From Symbioplanes lichenis (GTDB taxonomy: Bacteria; Actinomycetota; Actinomycetes; Mycobacteriales; Micromonosporaceae), in contig NZ_JAUZQD010000002.1 in NCBI RefSeq assembly GCF_030709675.1, positions 434,001-498,000 on the forward strand: a DNA stretch of 64,000 nt, written 5' to 3'. The number at the start of each line of letters is the position of its first letter. Position 1 is the stretch's first letter. The notes below the pieces were generated by a model that saw only the letters and a list, made by a program, of their open reading frames with translations, was not told where the DNA came from and did not search any database. The translations under genes and the position numbers were made by a program. Below are positions 26,606 to 34,066 of this stretch, one piece after another.

Positions 26606-28429
26606 GTGAGCGACACCGCAGCCATTGCCACGTCACCGGCGACGACGTCGCGGCGGCGGTGGCTCGTACCGCTGATGGTGGTGATCCTTCTCGGTCAGAT
26701 GGCGACGGCCATGATCGTCACGGCGGTGCAGCAGACCCCGACGATCGACGAGCCCGTGTACGTGGGGACCGCCGTCACCTACATCGAACAGCACAGCCTG
26801 CGCTACAACCCGGAGCACCCGCCGCTCGGCAAATTGATCATGGCGGCGGGGCTGATTTTCGCGCATCCACAGCTCGACCCCGCGTTCCGTGGCAACCAGT
26901 CGGACCTGGGCCGTCACGTGCTGTACGAGGCGGGCAATGACCCGTACGAGCTGATGTTCCTGGCTCGTCTGCCGTTGATCCTCCTCACGTTGCTCTTCGG
27001 GCTGGTCGTGTTCGCGTTCGCCCGCGACCTCACGAATACGCTGGGTGGCCTGCTCGCGCTCACTCTGTACGCCTTCTCGCCCGACATCATCACGCACGGC
27101 TCGCTCGCCACGCTGGACGTACCGGCGATCGGGTTTCTCCTCACAGCGGTCTGGCTGACCTGGCGTGCCCGCACCGCTCGCCTCTGGCTCTATCTCCCCT
27201 TGGCCGGAGTGGCCCTGGGCGCGGCGCTCGCCACGCGCATGAGCGTTCTGCCCGCAGTGCCGGTGATTCTGCTGCTCGCTGCCTGGGCCATTGTCCGAAC
27301 GCGCAAACCGCGCACCCCGAAACGAACATCCGACGACCCCGCGACGCCCCAAGAAGGCGAACCCGCGACACCCCACAAAGGCGATCCAGCGGCTCCCCTC
27401 GGACCAGCGTCCGCCGGCACCGACACCCCCGCTGCGGCTTCAAAGCCCGGGTCAGCTCCGAATCAGCCGAAACGCGCATCCGGACAACCCATGCTGCGCA
27501 CTCTCGCGGAAGCATCGGCGGCGGCGCTCGGCGTGGCAGCTGTGGCGATCGGTGTCGTCTGGCTGACGTACCTGATCGTGGATCCGCGCCTGAGCTTCCT
27601 CGAGCCGCTCGGACTGCCGAAGATCCACGGTCTGCGGGCGGTGCTCGTGGACCTCCTGCCGTTCCCCGAGCCGTACCGCGACGGCATGCGCATCCAGTTC
27701 GGCTTCGAGGACTCGCTGTTCAGCGGCTTCCTGTTCGGCCGGCTCTACGAGGGCTCCCTCTGGTACTACCTGCCCGCCGCCCTGCTGGTGAAGACCCCGC
27801 TCGCCATGCTGGTCCTGTGGCTCGGGGCGACCGTCGCCATGATCAGCGTGCCCCGGCTGCGCCCCGCGATCCCGTACGTCCTGGTGCTCCCCGCCCTGCT
27901 CCTGGCCATCGCGATGACCGGCGCCCGCGACTTCGGCACCCGCTACGCGATCTTCATGCCCATCTTCCTCGCCGTCGCCGCGGCCGGCCTCGTCCTGATC
28001 CGCCGGCGCTGGGTCCCCGCCGCGGCGGGCGGGCTCGCAGTGCTCGTGGCGCTCAGTTCGCTCAGCACGTTCCCGTACTACCTGCCGTACTCGAACGAGG
28101 CCTTCGGGGGTACCGCCCGCACTCACCTCAACCTCCACGACTCGAACGTCGACTGGGGCCAGGACCTCGGCCGCCTCGCCGACCACCTCCGCACCGCCTA
28201 CCCGGGCGAGCCGGTCTGGCTGATCTACAAGGGCGCCGGCTTGCCTTCCGCGTACGGCATCCAGGCCCGCAATCCCCTGGAAGTCCCGGCCGACGATGTC
28301 CACGGCCTGCTCGTGGTCTCGGACAGTTCTGTGGCCAAGGCCACCGGCCGCCTCGCCGCGCTCCTGGCCACGAGCGGCGACCCCATCGATCAAGTCGGCT
28401 ACTCCATCAGCATCTACCGCCGCCCGTGA
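26606..28429 (+). CDS. GT39-type membrane glycosyltransferase with disordered loop
   Basis: A 607-residue integral membrane protein of the polyprenyl-phosphate-sugar-dependent (PMT/ArnT-like, GT-C fold) class. The first luminal loop holds TIDEPVYVGTAVTYIEQHSL and YNPEHPPLGKL, with the acidic pair expected to be catalytic. About ten membrane helices follow. The C-terminal soluble part has LHDSNVDWGQDLGRLADHL, characteristic of actinobacterial members. Between two helices, residues about 230-300 form a hydrophilic Pro/Ala/Lys/Thr stretch with semi-repeats (DDPATPQEGEPATPHKGDPA) not expected in the family. It probably transfers a sugar to a cell-surface acceptor. Start GTG chosen from the leaderless promoter. 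Confidence 0.85.
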   Translation: MSDTAAIATSPATTSRRRWLVPLMVVILLGQMATAMIVTAVQQTPTIDEPVYVGTAVTYIEQHSLRYNPEHPPLGKLIMAAGLIFAHPQLDPAFRGNQSDLGRHVLYEAGNDPYELMFLARLPLILLTLLFGLVVFAFARDLTNTLGGLLALTLYAFSPDIITHGSLATLDVPAIGFLLTAVWLTWRARTARLWLYLPLAGVALGAALATRMSVLPAVPVILLLAAWAIVRTRKPRTPKRTSDDPATPQEGEPATPHKGDPAAPLGPASAGTDTPAAASKPGSAPNQPKRASGQPMLRTLAEASAAALGVAAVAIGVVWLTYLIVDPRLSFLEPLGLPKIHGLRAVLVDLLPFPEPYRDGMRIQFGFEDSLFSGFLFGRLYEGSLWYYLPAALLVKTPLAMLVLWLGATVAMISVPRLRPAIPYVLVLPALLLAIAMTGARDFGTRYAIFMPIFLAVAAAGLVLIRRRWVPAAAGGLAVLVALSSLSTFPYYLPYSNEAFGGTARTHLNLHDSNVDWGQDLGRLADHLRTAYPGEPVWLIYKGAGLPSAYGIQARNPLEVPADDVHGLLVVSDSSVAKATGRLAALLATSGDPIDQVGYSISIYRRP

Positions 28430-28866
28430 CCGCCCGGGCCGCTCGCCGCTCGCCGCTCGCCGCTCAAACACCACCATCAGCAGAAGATCGCGGCGCGGAC
28501 AGCGCCAGAGACAGCGGCACGTTAGCTACGAACTCGCAGTGGCGACGAGCGGTGCGGCAGCAGCAGCGACGGGGCTGCAGCGGCAGCAACGGCGCACGGC
28601 GCAGCAGGCAAAGCCCAAGCGGCAGGCGGCAAGCGGCACAATAGCGACGATCGGCAGCGGTAGCGGCACAAAGTGACGGCGGTAGCGGCACAAAGTGACG
28701 GCGGCAGGCGGCGGCAGGCGGCGAGCTTCGCGAGGCGGCGGGCGAACCAATCAGCGGCTGGAGTGACGACGGCAGCGGGCGCGAGCGGCGTAAGCGAGCG
28801 GCGTGCAAGGCCTCGACGGAACAGGCGCTCGCCAAGCGACCGCGCGTCCACGCCTCCGCCCGGCAC
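28430..28866. other. Gene-free stretch with simple repeats
   Basis: Just after the glycosyltransferase stop comes a 7-bp GCCGCTC repeat (about four copies), then AGCGGCACAAAGTGACGGCGG twice near 28660-28700 and GGCGGCA runs. No gene is supported in any frame. Confidence 0.55.
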
Positions 28867-28890
28867 GAATGACCGCCATGGACAGCAAGA

Positions 28891-29484
28891 ATGACCGCCA
28901 TGGAGACGGTGAACGGCCGGCACGTCAGCGCGGCGGTGGACGAAATGGTGCGGGTGCTCACCCCGCACGTGGCCCGCGGCTGGACCGTGCCGGCCAGCAC
29001 CCTCGACTGGAGTTGCTGGACCACGGCGGCGCACGTGGCCCACGACCTGCTGGCATACGCGGGCCAGCTCGCCGGCCGCCCCGGCGCCGCCTATCTACCG
29101 TTCGACCTCGTGATCCGCCCGGACACCCCGCCCGCCCAGCTCCTCCACGTGGTCGCAGCATGCGGCCGCCTCCTGTGCGACGCACTGGCCACGGCCCCGC
29201 CGACGACCCGCGCCTGGCACTGGGGCCCGACCGACCCGTCCGGCTTCGCGGCCCTGGGCACGAACGAAGCGCTCCTCCACACCTGGGACATCACCCAAGG
29301 CCTGGCCATCCCGTGGCGCCCGCCGTCGAACCTCTGCGAACTCGTCCTGGCCCGCCTCTTCCCGAACGCCCCCACAGCCGGCCCGGCCGAAGCCCTGCTG
29401 TGGTGCACGGGGCGCGTCGCCCTGCCCGGCCGCCCCCGCCTGACGTCCTGGGTCCTGAAGGCCGCGCTCGACCAGTCGCCGTGA
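28891..29484 (+). CDS. DinB-like / mycothiol-dependent maleylpyruvate isomerase N-domain protein
   Basis: A 197-residue four-helix-bundle protein. The first helix carries HVSAAVDEMVRVL, then DWSCWTTAAHVAHDLLAYAGQLAG, and later EALLHTWDITQGL, whose His and Asp fit the metal site of the MDMPI/DinB fold. Relatives bind mycothiol or another thiol in actinobacterial detoxification. ATG at 28891 (or 28900) may be the start; the start block ATGACCGCCATGGA also occurs 23 bases upstream as a direct copy. No operon partner. Confidence 0.8.
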   Translation: MTAMETVNGRHVSAAVDEMVRVLTPHVARGWTVPASTLDWSCWTTAAHVAHDLLAYAGQLAGRPGAAYLPFDLVIRPDTPPAQLLHVVAACGRLLCDALATAPPTTRAWHWGPTDPSGFAALGTNEALLHTWDITQGLAIPWRPPSNLCELVLARLFPNAPTAGPAEALLWCTGRVALPGRPRLTSWVLKAALDQSP

Positions 29485-29636
29485 AGCCGCCAATTACCCA
29501 TCCGCGGCGAGCCGTTCACCCGTGCAGCGGTCCGCGCGACATAGAACGCCAGCCGGACGCGATCCACAGCCGCGACCCGAAAAAGTCAAGGCCGGGGCCC
29601 GCTTTAGCGCAACGGACGGCAGCCGAAGCGCCCGGC
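29485..29636. other. Short gap, nothing recognised
   Basis: No gene or clear terminator is seen between these convergent genes. Confidence 0.4.
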
Positions 29637-29942
29637 TCAGCCCAGCGACCGCCGATCGGACGCCACGTACGAGGCAACAGCCGTCAACGCGGACACCGTC
29701 AGCACCGAAGGCCAGGACCCGATCCGCTTGGCCAGAGGATGCGACAGCCCGAAAGCCCCGACATACGTGACGGCCAGCGCCGCAGTCACCGCCGGGCTCG
29801 TGTTCCGGGCCCACTCCCGCCCCGCCAGCACGCCGCCGGCCGCGAGCACTGCCCCGCCGAGCGGCCGGTTGCCGGTGCGCCGGGCAAGCTGCCACCCGCC
29901 GATGAGTGAGCCGGCCGTGATCGCCGCGGTAGGAAGTCGCAT
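29637..29942 (-). CDS. Small membrane protein
   Basis: A 101-residue hydrophobic protein with about three transmembrane segments (AAITAGSLIGGWQLA, VTAALAVTYVGAFGL, VLTVSALTAVASYV) and basic loops. Similar short proteins are common in actinomycetes; function unknown. Minus-strand TAGGGT lies six bases before the ATG, indicating a leaderless transcript. It lies downstream of the sigma factor gene on the same strand but is separated by 44 bases with its own promoter. Confidence 0.75.
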   Translation of the reverse strand: MRLPTAAITAGSLIGGWQLARRTGNRPLGGAVLAAGGVLAGREWARNTSPAVTAALAVTYVGAFGLSHPLAKRIGSWPSVLTVSALTAVASYVASDRRSLG

Positions 29943-29948
29943 GGCCCG

Positions 29949-29954
29949 ACCCTA
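29949..29954 (-). promoter_or_regulatory. -10 of small membrane protein gene
   Basis: TAGGGT on the minus strand, six bases before the ATG at 29942. Confidence 0.5.
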
Positions 29955-29986
29955 CGCCGCTGCCCCTTGACACCCACGAGCGGCGC

Positions 29987-30751
29987 TCAGCCAGCGGAAA
30001 GCTCCGTCCGCAGCTTCGCCAGAGCCTTGGTGATCAGACGCGACACGTGCATCTGGGAAACGCCGATCTTGGCGGCGATCTCGGACTGGGTCAGGTTGCC
30101 GAAGAAGCGCAGCGACAGGATCGTGCGCTCGCGCTCCTCCAGGGTCTGAAGGGCGGGGCCGAGGGCGATCCGGAGCTCGGCCAGCTCCATCTCGTGGTCG
30201 GTCTCGCCGAGGGTGTCGCCGAGGGAGGTGCTGCCGTCCTCGGTCACCGGGGTGGAGAGGCTGCGGGCCGAGTAGGCGCGGGCGCCCTCCAGGCCCTCGA
30301 GGACGTCCTCCTCGGTGACGTTGAGGTGGGCCGCGATGTCGGCGACCGTCGGCGAGCGGCCCAGGCTCTGGGTGAGGGCGTTGCTCGCCTCGGAGATGGA
30401 GAGGCGCAGCTCCTGCATGCGCCGGGGCACGCGGACCGACCAGGTGCGGTCGCGGAAGTGCCGGCGGATCTCGCCCAGGACCGTCGGGACCGCGAACCCG
30501 GCGAACTCCACGCCGCGGGTCGGGTCGAAGCGGTCGATCGCCTTGATGAGGCCCAGCGTCGCCGTCTGGAGCAGGTCGTCGTCGGGCTCGCCGCGACCCG
30601 TGTAGCGATGGGCCAGGTGGTGCGCCAGGGGCAACCACATCCGGATGGCCTCGTCGCGCAACGCCGCACGCCGGGGTCCCTCGGGGGCGGCCGCAAGGTC
30701 GCGGAGCAGCTCGGAAGCCGTTTCGGGAACCCGTGTGGTCGTGATCGTCAT
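29987..30751 (-). CDS. Alternative sigma factor of the SigB/SigF/SigG group
   Basis: A 254-residue sigma-70 family protein with regions 2, 3 and 4. Region 2 has HHLAHRYTGRGEPDDDLLQTATLGLIKAIDRFDP and EFAGFAVPTVLGEIRRHFRD; region 3 has RSPTVADIAAHLNVTEEDV; region 4 ends in LTQSEIAAKIGVSQMHVSRL. This is the general-stress/sporulation group, normally held by an anti-sigma factor, but no anti-sigma gene is adjacent. The chosen ATG (MTITTTRVP) has GAGAGGATGG before it. A matching sigma-F type promoter lies upstream, so it probably drives its own gene. Confidence 0.93.
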   Translation of the reverse strand: MTITTTRVPETASELLRDLAAAPEGPRRAALRDEAIRMWLPLAHHLAHRYTGRGEPDDDLLQTATLGLIKAIDRFDPTRGVEFAGFAVPTVLGEIRRHFRDRTWSVRVPRRMQELRLSISEASNALTQSLGRSPTVADIAAHLNVTEEDVLEGLEGARAYSARSLSTPVTEDGSTSLGDTLGETDHEMELAELRIALGPALQTLEERERTILSLRFFGNLTQSEIAAKIGVSQMHVSRLITKALAKLRTELSAG

Positions 30752-30781
30752 GTTCCATCCTCTCGCCGAAGCCGCCATTGA

Positions 30782-30806
30782 CTACCCGGCGCCTCCGAGC
30801 TTAAAC
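30782..30806 (-). promoter_or_regulatory. Sigma-B/F-type promoter (GTTT-N15-GGGTAG)
   Basis: On the minus strand GTTT (30803-30806), 15 bases, GGGTAG (30782-30787). This matches the known actinobacterial SigF/SigB consensus GTTT-N15-17-GGGTA and lies 31 bases before the sigma-factor ATG. Confidence 0.8.
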
Positions 30807-31055
30807 GACGCAGGAACCGACGCAACTCGTTCGAGCCCGGGCGTGTCGATTCGACGGCTCGCCGGAGGCCCGACGAGCCGGAAAGTCACCGGAAAAATGG
30901 CCGCCCACCTGGGGCAACGCGCATCGCAGCAGGGCGGCTGGCCCCAGCGGGCCGAAAGCCGCGCACCGCCACGGAAAGGGAGAATCAGCGGCGAGCCCCG
31001 GAACCGGACCCGCCGTCAGAACGGACGACGGGCCGGGAACCGGACGATCAGACGC
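30807..31055. other. Gap between sigma factor and DUF427 genes
   Basis: No gene is visible here. The sigma promoter ends this gap; no strong hairpin was noticed. Confidence 0.45.
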
Positions 31056-31433
31056 TCAGTCCTCGACGACGATCGAATCGACGCGGTCGGGATAGAAGGC
31101 GACGTGGTCCTTGATCTGCGCCACCGCGTCGTAGGGCTGCTCGTAGACCCAGATCGCGTCGGCCGAGCGCTCGCCGCCGGCCGGGATCGAGTAGTAGGAC
31201 GCGTCACCCTTGTAGGGGCAGTAGGTCGACGTCGTGGTCTTCTCGACGAGGGACTTGTCGACGTCGTCGAACGGGATGTACTGCGCGGCGGGGTACGTCG
31301 ACTCCTGCAGCGTGAGGGCGTTGCGGCTGTCGGCGACGACCTTGCCGGCGACCGTGACGACGACCCGCTTGCCGGTCGGCGTGACGGTGATGGGGTGGTC
31401 GGGGCCCGGGTGGAGCCGCGGCTTCTCGGCCAT
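31056..31433 (-). CDS. DUF427 family protein
   Basis: A 125-residue protein of the DUF427 family: ITVTPTGKRVVVTVAGKVVADS, TYPAAQYIPFDDVD, and the signature CPYKGDASYYS followed by WVYEQPYDAV. It is a small beta-barrel of unknown function common in actinobacteria. GGAGGAGG precedes the ATG at good distance. It diverges from the YbaK gene. Confidence 0.93.
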   Translation of the reverse strand: MAEKPRLHPGPDHPITVTPTGKRVVVTVAGKVVADSRNALTLQESTYPAAQYIPFDDVDKSLVEKTTTSTYCPYKGDASYYSIPAGGERSADAIWVYEQPYDAVAQIKDHVAFYPDRVDSIVVED

Positions 31434-31559
31434 GGCGAACCTCCTCCAGCGCCGTGTCTTTCACGGCTTGCCGCAACTATCCTCCGGGTGCGGACTTCGG
31501 GGCCAACCCGCGGACTGTGACGCTCGGCTCGTCTTCGATCTCCCCGTCGCGGGCCCGGA

Positions 31560-31565
31560 TATCGT
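31560..31565 (+). promoter_or_regulatory. -10 of the YbaK gene
   Basis: TATCGT followed by six bases and ATG at 31572; leaderless spacing, no Shine-Dalgarno. Confidence 0.5.
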
Positions 31566-31571
31566 GATCGC

Positions 31572-32030
31572 ATGTCTGCCGCCACCGACGCCGCTGCCGC
31601 TCTCGGGATCGCTCACAAGGTGCTGCGGCACGGGCCGGCCGGGAGCGTGGCCGAGGCCGCCGCCGCCCAGGGCGTCGAGGTGCGAGACCTGGTCAAGAGC
31701 CTGGTCGTACGCCGCGCGTCCGGCGACTATCTCTTCGTGCTCGTCCCGGGTGACCGGCAGATCTCCTGGCCCAAGCTCCGGGCGTTGCTCGGGGTCAACC
31801 GGCTCTCCATGCCCGACGCGGCGACGGCCAAGGAGGTCACCGGCTACGAGCGGGGCACGATCACGCCCTTCGGGTCCCTGCGCCCGTGGCCCGTCGTCGC
31901 CGACGAGCGCACCAGCGGCCGCACCATCAACCTCGGCGCCGGCGAGCGCGGCGTCGGTCTGCAGGTGGACGCCGACGAGGCAGTCGTGTCCCTGGGCGGC
32001 ACCTTCGCCGACGTCACCGACGAGGCCTGA
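31572..32030 (+). CDS. YbaK/EbsC-type aminoacyl-tRNA deacylase
   Basis: A 152-residue YbaK-domain protein. The conserved lysine block is VRDLVKSLVVRR (about residue 42); later parts are VPGDRQISWPKLRALLG and ERGTITPFGS. Relatives hydrolyse mischarged Cys-, Pro- or Ala-tRNA, acting as free-standing editing factors. The ATG follows a -10 box by six bases. Its last three codons (DEA) and stop form part of the first unit of a 22-bp array. Confidence 0.9.
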   Translation: MSAATDAAAALGIAHKVLRHGPAGSVAEAAAAQGVEVRDLVKSLVVRRASGDYLFVLVPGDRQISWPKLRALLGVNRLSMPDAATAKEVTGYERGTITPFGSLRPWPVVADERTSGRTINLGAGERGVGLQVDADEAVVSLGGTFADVTDEA

Positions 32031-32171
32031 CCCCGAGCCCGACAAGGCCGGCCACCGAGTCCGACGAGACCTGACAGCGAGCCCGGCGAGACCCGACAGC
32101 GAGCCCGGCGAGGCCCGCTACCGAGTCCGACGAGACCTGACAGCGAGCCCGCGAGGCCTGCCGCCGATCTC
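32019..32171. repeat. 22-bp tandem array starting at the YbaK stop codon
   Basis: Units start at 32019, 32041, 32063, 32085, 32107 and 32129, each exactly 22 bp, with a diverged seventh at 32151. Unit one contains the last codons (Asp-Glu-Ala) and the TGA; a GAC-(C)TGA-type block recurs in several later units. No open frame uses it. Confidence 0.92.
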
Positions 32172-32248
32172 CACCCCGGCCCGCCCGACGTCACGCCCGG
32201 GACAGTGACACTCCACTCCGAAGGTGTACCGGACACCACACCCGCGGC

Positions 32249-32665
32249 TCACTTCATGCAGCGCACGGAGACCACTACCGGCGTACGCTCGGCAACGTCG
32301 CCCCGCACGAAGGCGAGCCCGATCTCGGCCGTGCGCGCGTCGTCCCGTGGGTTCGCACCCTCCAGGCAGGGCGGCAGCCCACCGGTCGTCTGACGCCCGG
32401 ACACGTCGTCGGTCCACTCGGCGATCGCGAACGGATATGTGGCCACGTCCCGGTTGCGAACCCCGTTGGCCGGCAGGAAACGCAGCTGGTTGCCGGTGGT
32501 GCTCGACCAGATGATCGTGCCCCGGTGCAGATCCGGCCGCACCTCGTGGTCGTCCCGGAACGCCGGCGTCAGCGCGGCCCCGGCCACGGCGCCTACCGTG
32601 ACGAGACCCACCACGCGCGCCCACCGCGGTAGCCGCCGCACGCGCTCATCGACGGAACTCACCAT
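32249..32665 (-). CDS. Hypothetical membrane-anchored protein
   Basis: A 138-residue protein with a basic N-terminus and one transmembrane segment (ARVVGLVTVGAVAGAALTPAF, residues about 16-36); the rest is probably extracellular, with two Cys (about 108 and 136) that could pair. No family is recognised. GAGG nine bases before the ATG at 32665 supports that start; an ATG two codons earlier is possible. It lies 34 bases after the DeoR gene on the same strand and may be co-transcribed. Confidence 0.65.
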   Translation of the reverse strand: MVSSVDERVRRLPRWARVVGLVTVGAVAGAALTPAFRDDHEVRPDLHRGTIIWSSTTGNQLRFLPANGVRNRDVATYPFAIAEWTDDVSGRQTTGGLPPCLEGANPRDDARTAEIGLAFVRGDVAERTPVVVSVRCMK

Positions 32666-32699
32666 CGCCATGGCCTCAGGGTAAGCCCGTTCCGCCAGT

Positions 32700-33635
32700 T
32701 CACCCGCCCTGACCGGCGGCATCCGGCACGCTCACGACGTCGTCGAAGGCGGGCCGGCGGGCCGCTCCCCCGGGCGCCGACGGTGAGACCGGGCTCACCG
32801 GCCCGGAGTCCCAGTCGTCCTCGTCCTCCAGCGTCTCGACCGGGAACTCCTCGCTCGTCTCCGGACCCGTCACGACGACCTCCAAGCCGGCCTGCCGCAG
32901 CGCACCGACCTGCGCCGGATCGGCCTCGTCGTCCGTCACGAGCTGCCCCACGTCACTCAGCGAGCAGATCCGGGCCAGGCACACCTTGTCCAATTTGGAG
33001 CTGTCGGCGACCACGATCACACGGTCGGCACGCCGGATCATCTGAGCGTTCGTGTTCGCCTCGATCTCGTCGTGGGTCGTGAGGCCGCCCCGGGCGCTGA
33101 TGCCGTCCACACCGACCACGGCGACCTGCATGTTGAGCCCGGCGAGCGCCTGGTCGGCGATCGGACCCACCAGCTCGTACGACTGCGTCCGCGACACGCC
33201 ACCCGTCATGATCAATTTGAGCCGGGGCCGCAGCGCCAGCTCCGCCGCGATGTTGAGCGCGTTGGTCACCACGGTCAGATCGACCCGCTGGGCGAGCAGC
33301 CGCGACAGCAGATGCGTCGTGGTACCCCCGGTCAGCCCGAGCGTCAAGGGCCCGCGCGGCAGCTGCGCGGCGACGTGACGGGCGATGCGCGCCTTGGCCT
33401 CACGCCGCTGGCCGACCCGGTACCGTACGGGCAGCTCGTAAGCGACCTCGACCGCAACCGCACCGCCGTGCGTGCGCGACACCAGCCGCTGGTCCTCAAG
33501 AGTCTGCAGATCCCGGCGAATCGTGGCCGCGGACACGCCGAACTCCTTGGCCAGCACCCCGGCATCGACCGACCCCTTCCGAGCGATCTGCTCAAGAATC
33601 GACGAAACCCGGTCGGCCCGGCGCAACGTGCTCAT
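32700..33635 (-). CDS. DeoR/GlpR-family transcriptional regulator
   Basis: A 311-residue repressor. The DeoR HTH is at residues about 8-58 (ILEQIARKGSVDAGVLAKEFGVSAATIRRDLQTLEDQ). The sugar-phosphate-binding domain has LGLTGGTTTHLL, VVTNALNIA, GVDGISARGGLTTHDEIEA and VVADSSKL. The last 45 residues are an unusual acidic, Ser/Pro-rich tail (TSEEFPVETLEDEDDWDSGP) absent from standard family members of about 255 residues. AAGGGTT precedes the ATG. It diverges from the GH4 gene at 34067 and probably represses sugar genes, with a sugar phosphate as inducer. Confidence 0.92.
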   Translation of the reverse strand: MSTLRRADRVSSILEQIARKGSVDAGVLAKEFGVSAATIRRDLQTLEDQRLVSRTHGGAVAVEVAYELPVRYRVGQRREAKARIARHVAAQLPRGPLTLGLTGGTTTHLLSRLLAQRVDLTVVTNALNIAAELALRPRLKLIMTGGVSRTQSYELVGPIADQALAGLNMQVAVVGVDGISARGGLTTHDEIEANTNAQMIRRADRVIVVADSSKLDKVCLARICSLSDVGQLVTDDEADPAQVGALRQAGLEVVVTGPETSEEFPVETLEDEDDWDSGPVSPVSPSAPGGAARRPAFDDVVSVPDAAGQGG

Positions 33636-33791
33636 TGACAACCCTTCCCATGTACGTCCACCCGGCCCGCCCCACGCGACCACGCGACTCGAACGATCGT
33701 GCAGCCCACCGGCCTGCGGTCGGACACGGACGACGTTCGGACCACGCAACCCGCGCAGCCCACGGAGGCATGAACAACAAACCGCAAGCCC

Positions 33792-33975
33792 CCGGCCGTA
33801 CGGACGAAGAGGCCCGACGATCCCGAACCTCCCCGGCCGTACGGACGGGGAGCCCGACGATCCCGAACCGTCCCGCCAACCCAAGCCCGCCGTCATAGGA
33901 GTGAGCCCGCTGGCCGGCCCGCCATCCGAGCGAGCCCGCTGGCCTGGCCCACCATCCGAGTGAGCCCGCCCGCCG
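33792..33975. repeat. Two short arrays in the DeoR/GH4 gap
   Basis: A 41-bp unit occurs twice (33792 and 33833), then a 29/30-bp unit occurs 2.6 times (33901, 33930, 33960). They lie upstream of both divergent genes, not at a gene end. Confidence 0.75.
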
Positions 33976-34002
33976 GATTGATCAAACGCGCAGTGAGAAT
34001 AG

Positions 34003-34018
34003 TTCGTTTGCAAGCGAA
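34003..34018. promoter_or_regulatory. Near-palindrome upstream of GH4 gene, candidate DeoR operator
   Basis: TTCGTTTGCAAGCGAA is palindromic at 14 of 16 positions and contains CGTTTG; CAAACG lies 21 bases upstream as the inverse half-site. The same half-site forms the inverted repeat before the SIS gene. Confidence 0.55.
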
Positions 34019-34066
34019 TCACCAAGAATCCTTGCGCGCTTGTGGATAACCGCCAACAATCCCGCC

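Noticed and set aside
26510..26608. ATG at 26510 as the start of the GT39 gene
   Set aside because: It would overlap the divergent DUF2277 start; the leaderless -10 at 26593 points to the GTG at 26606.
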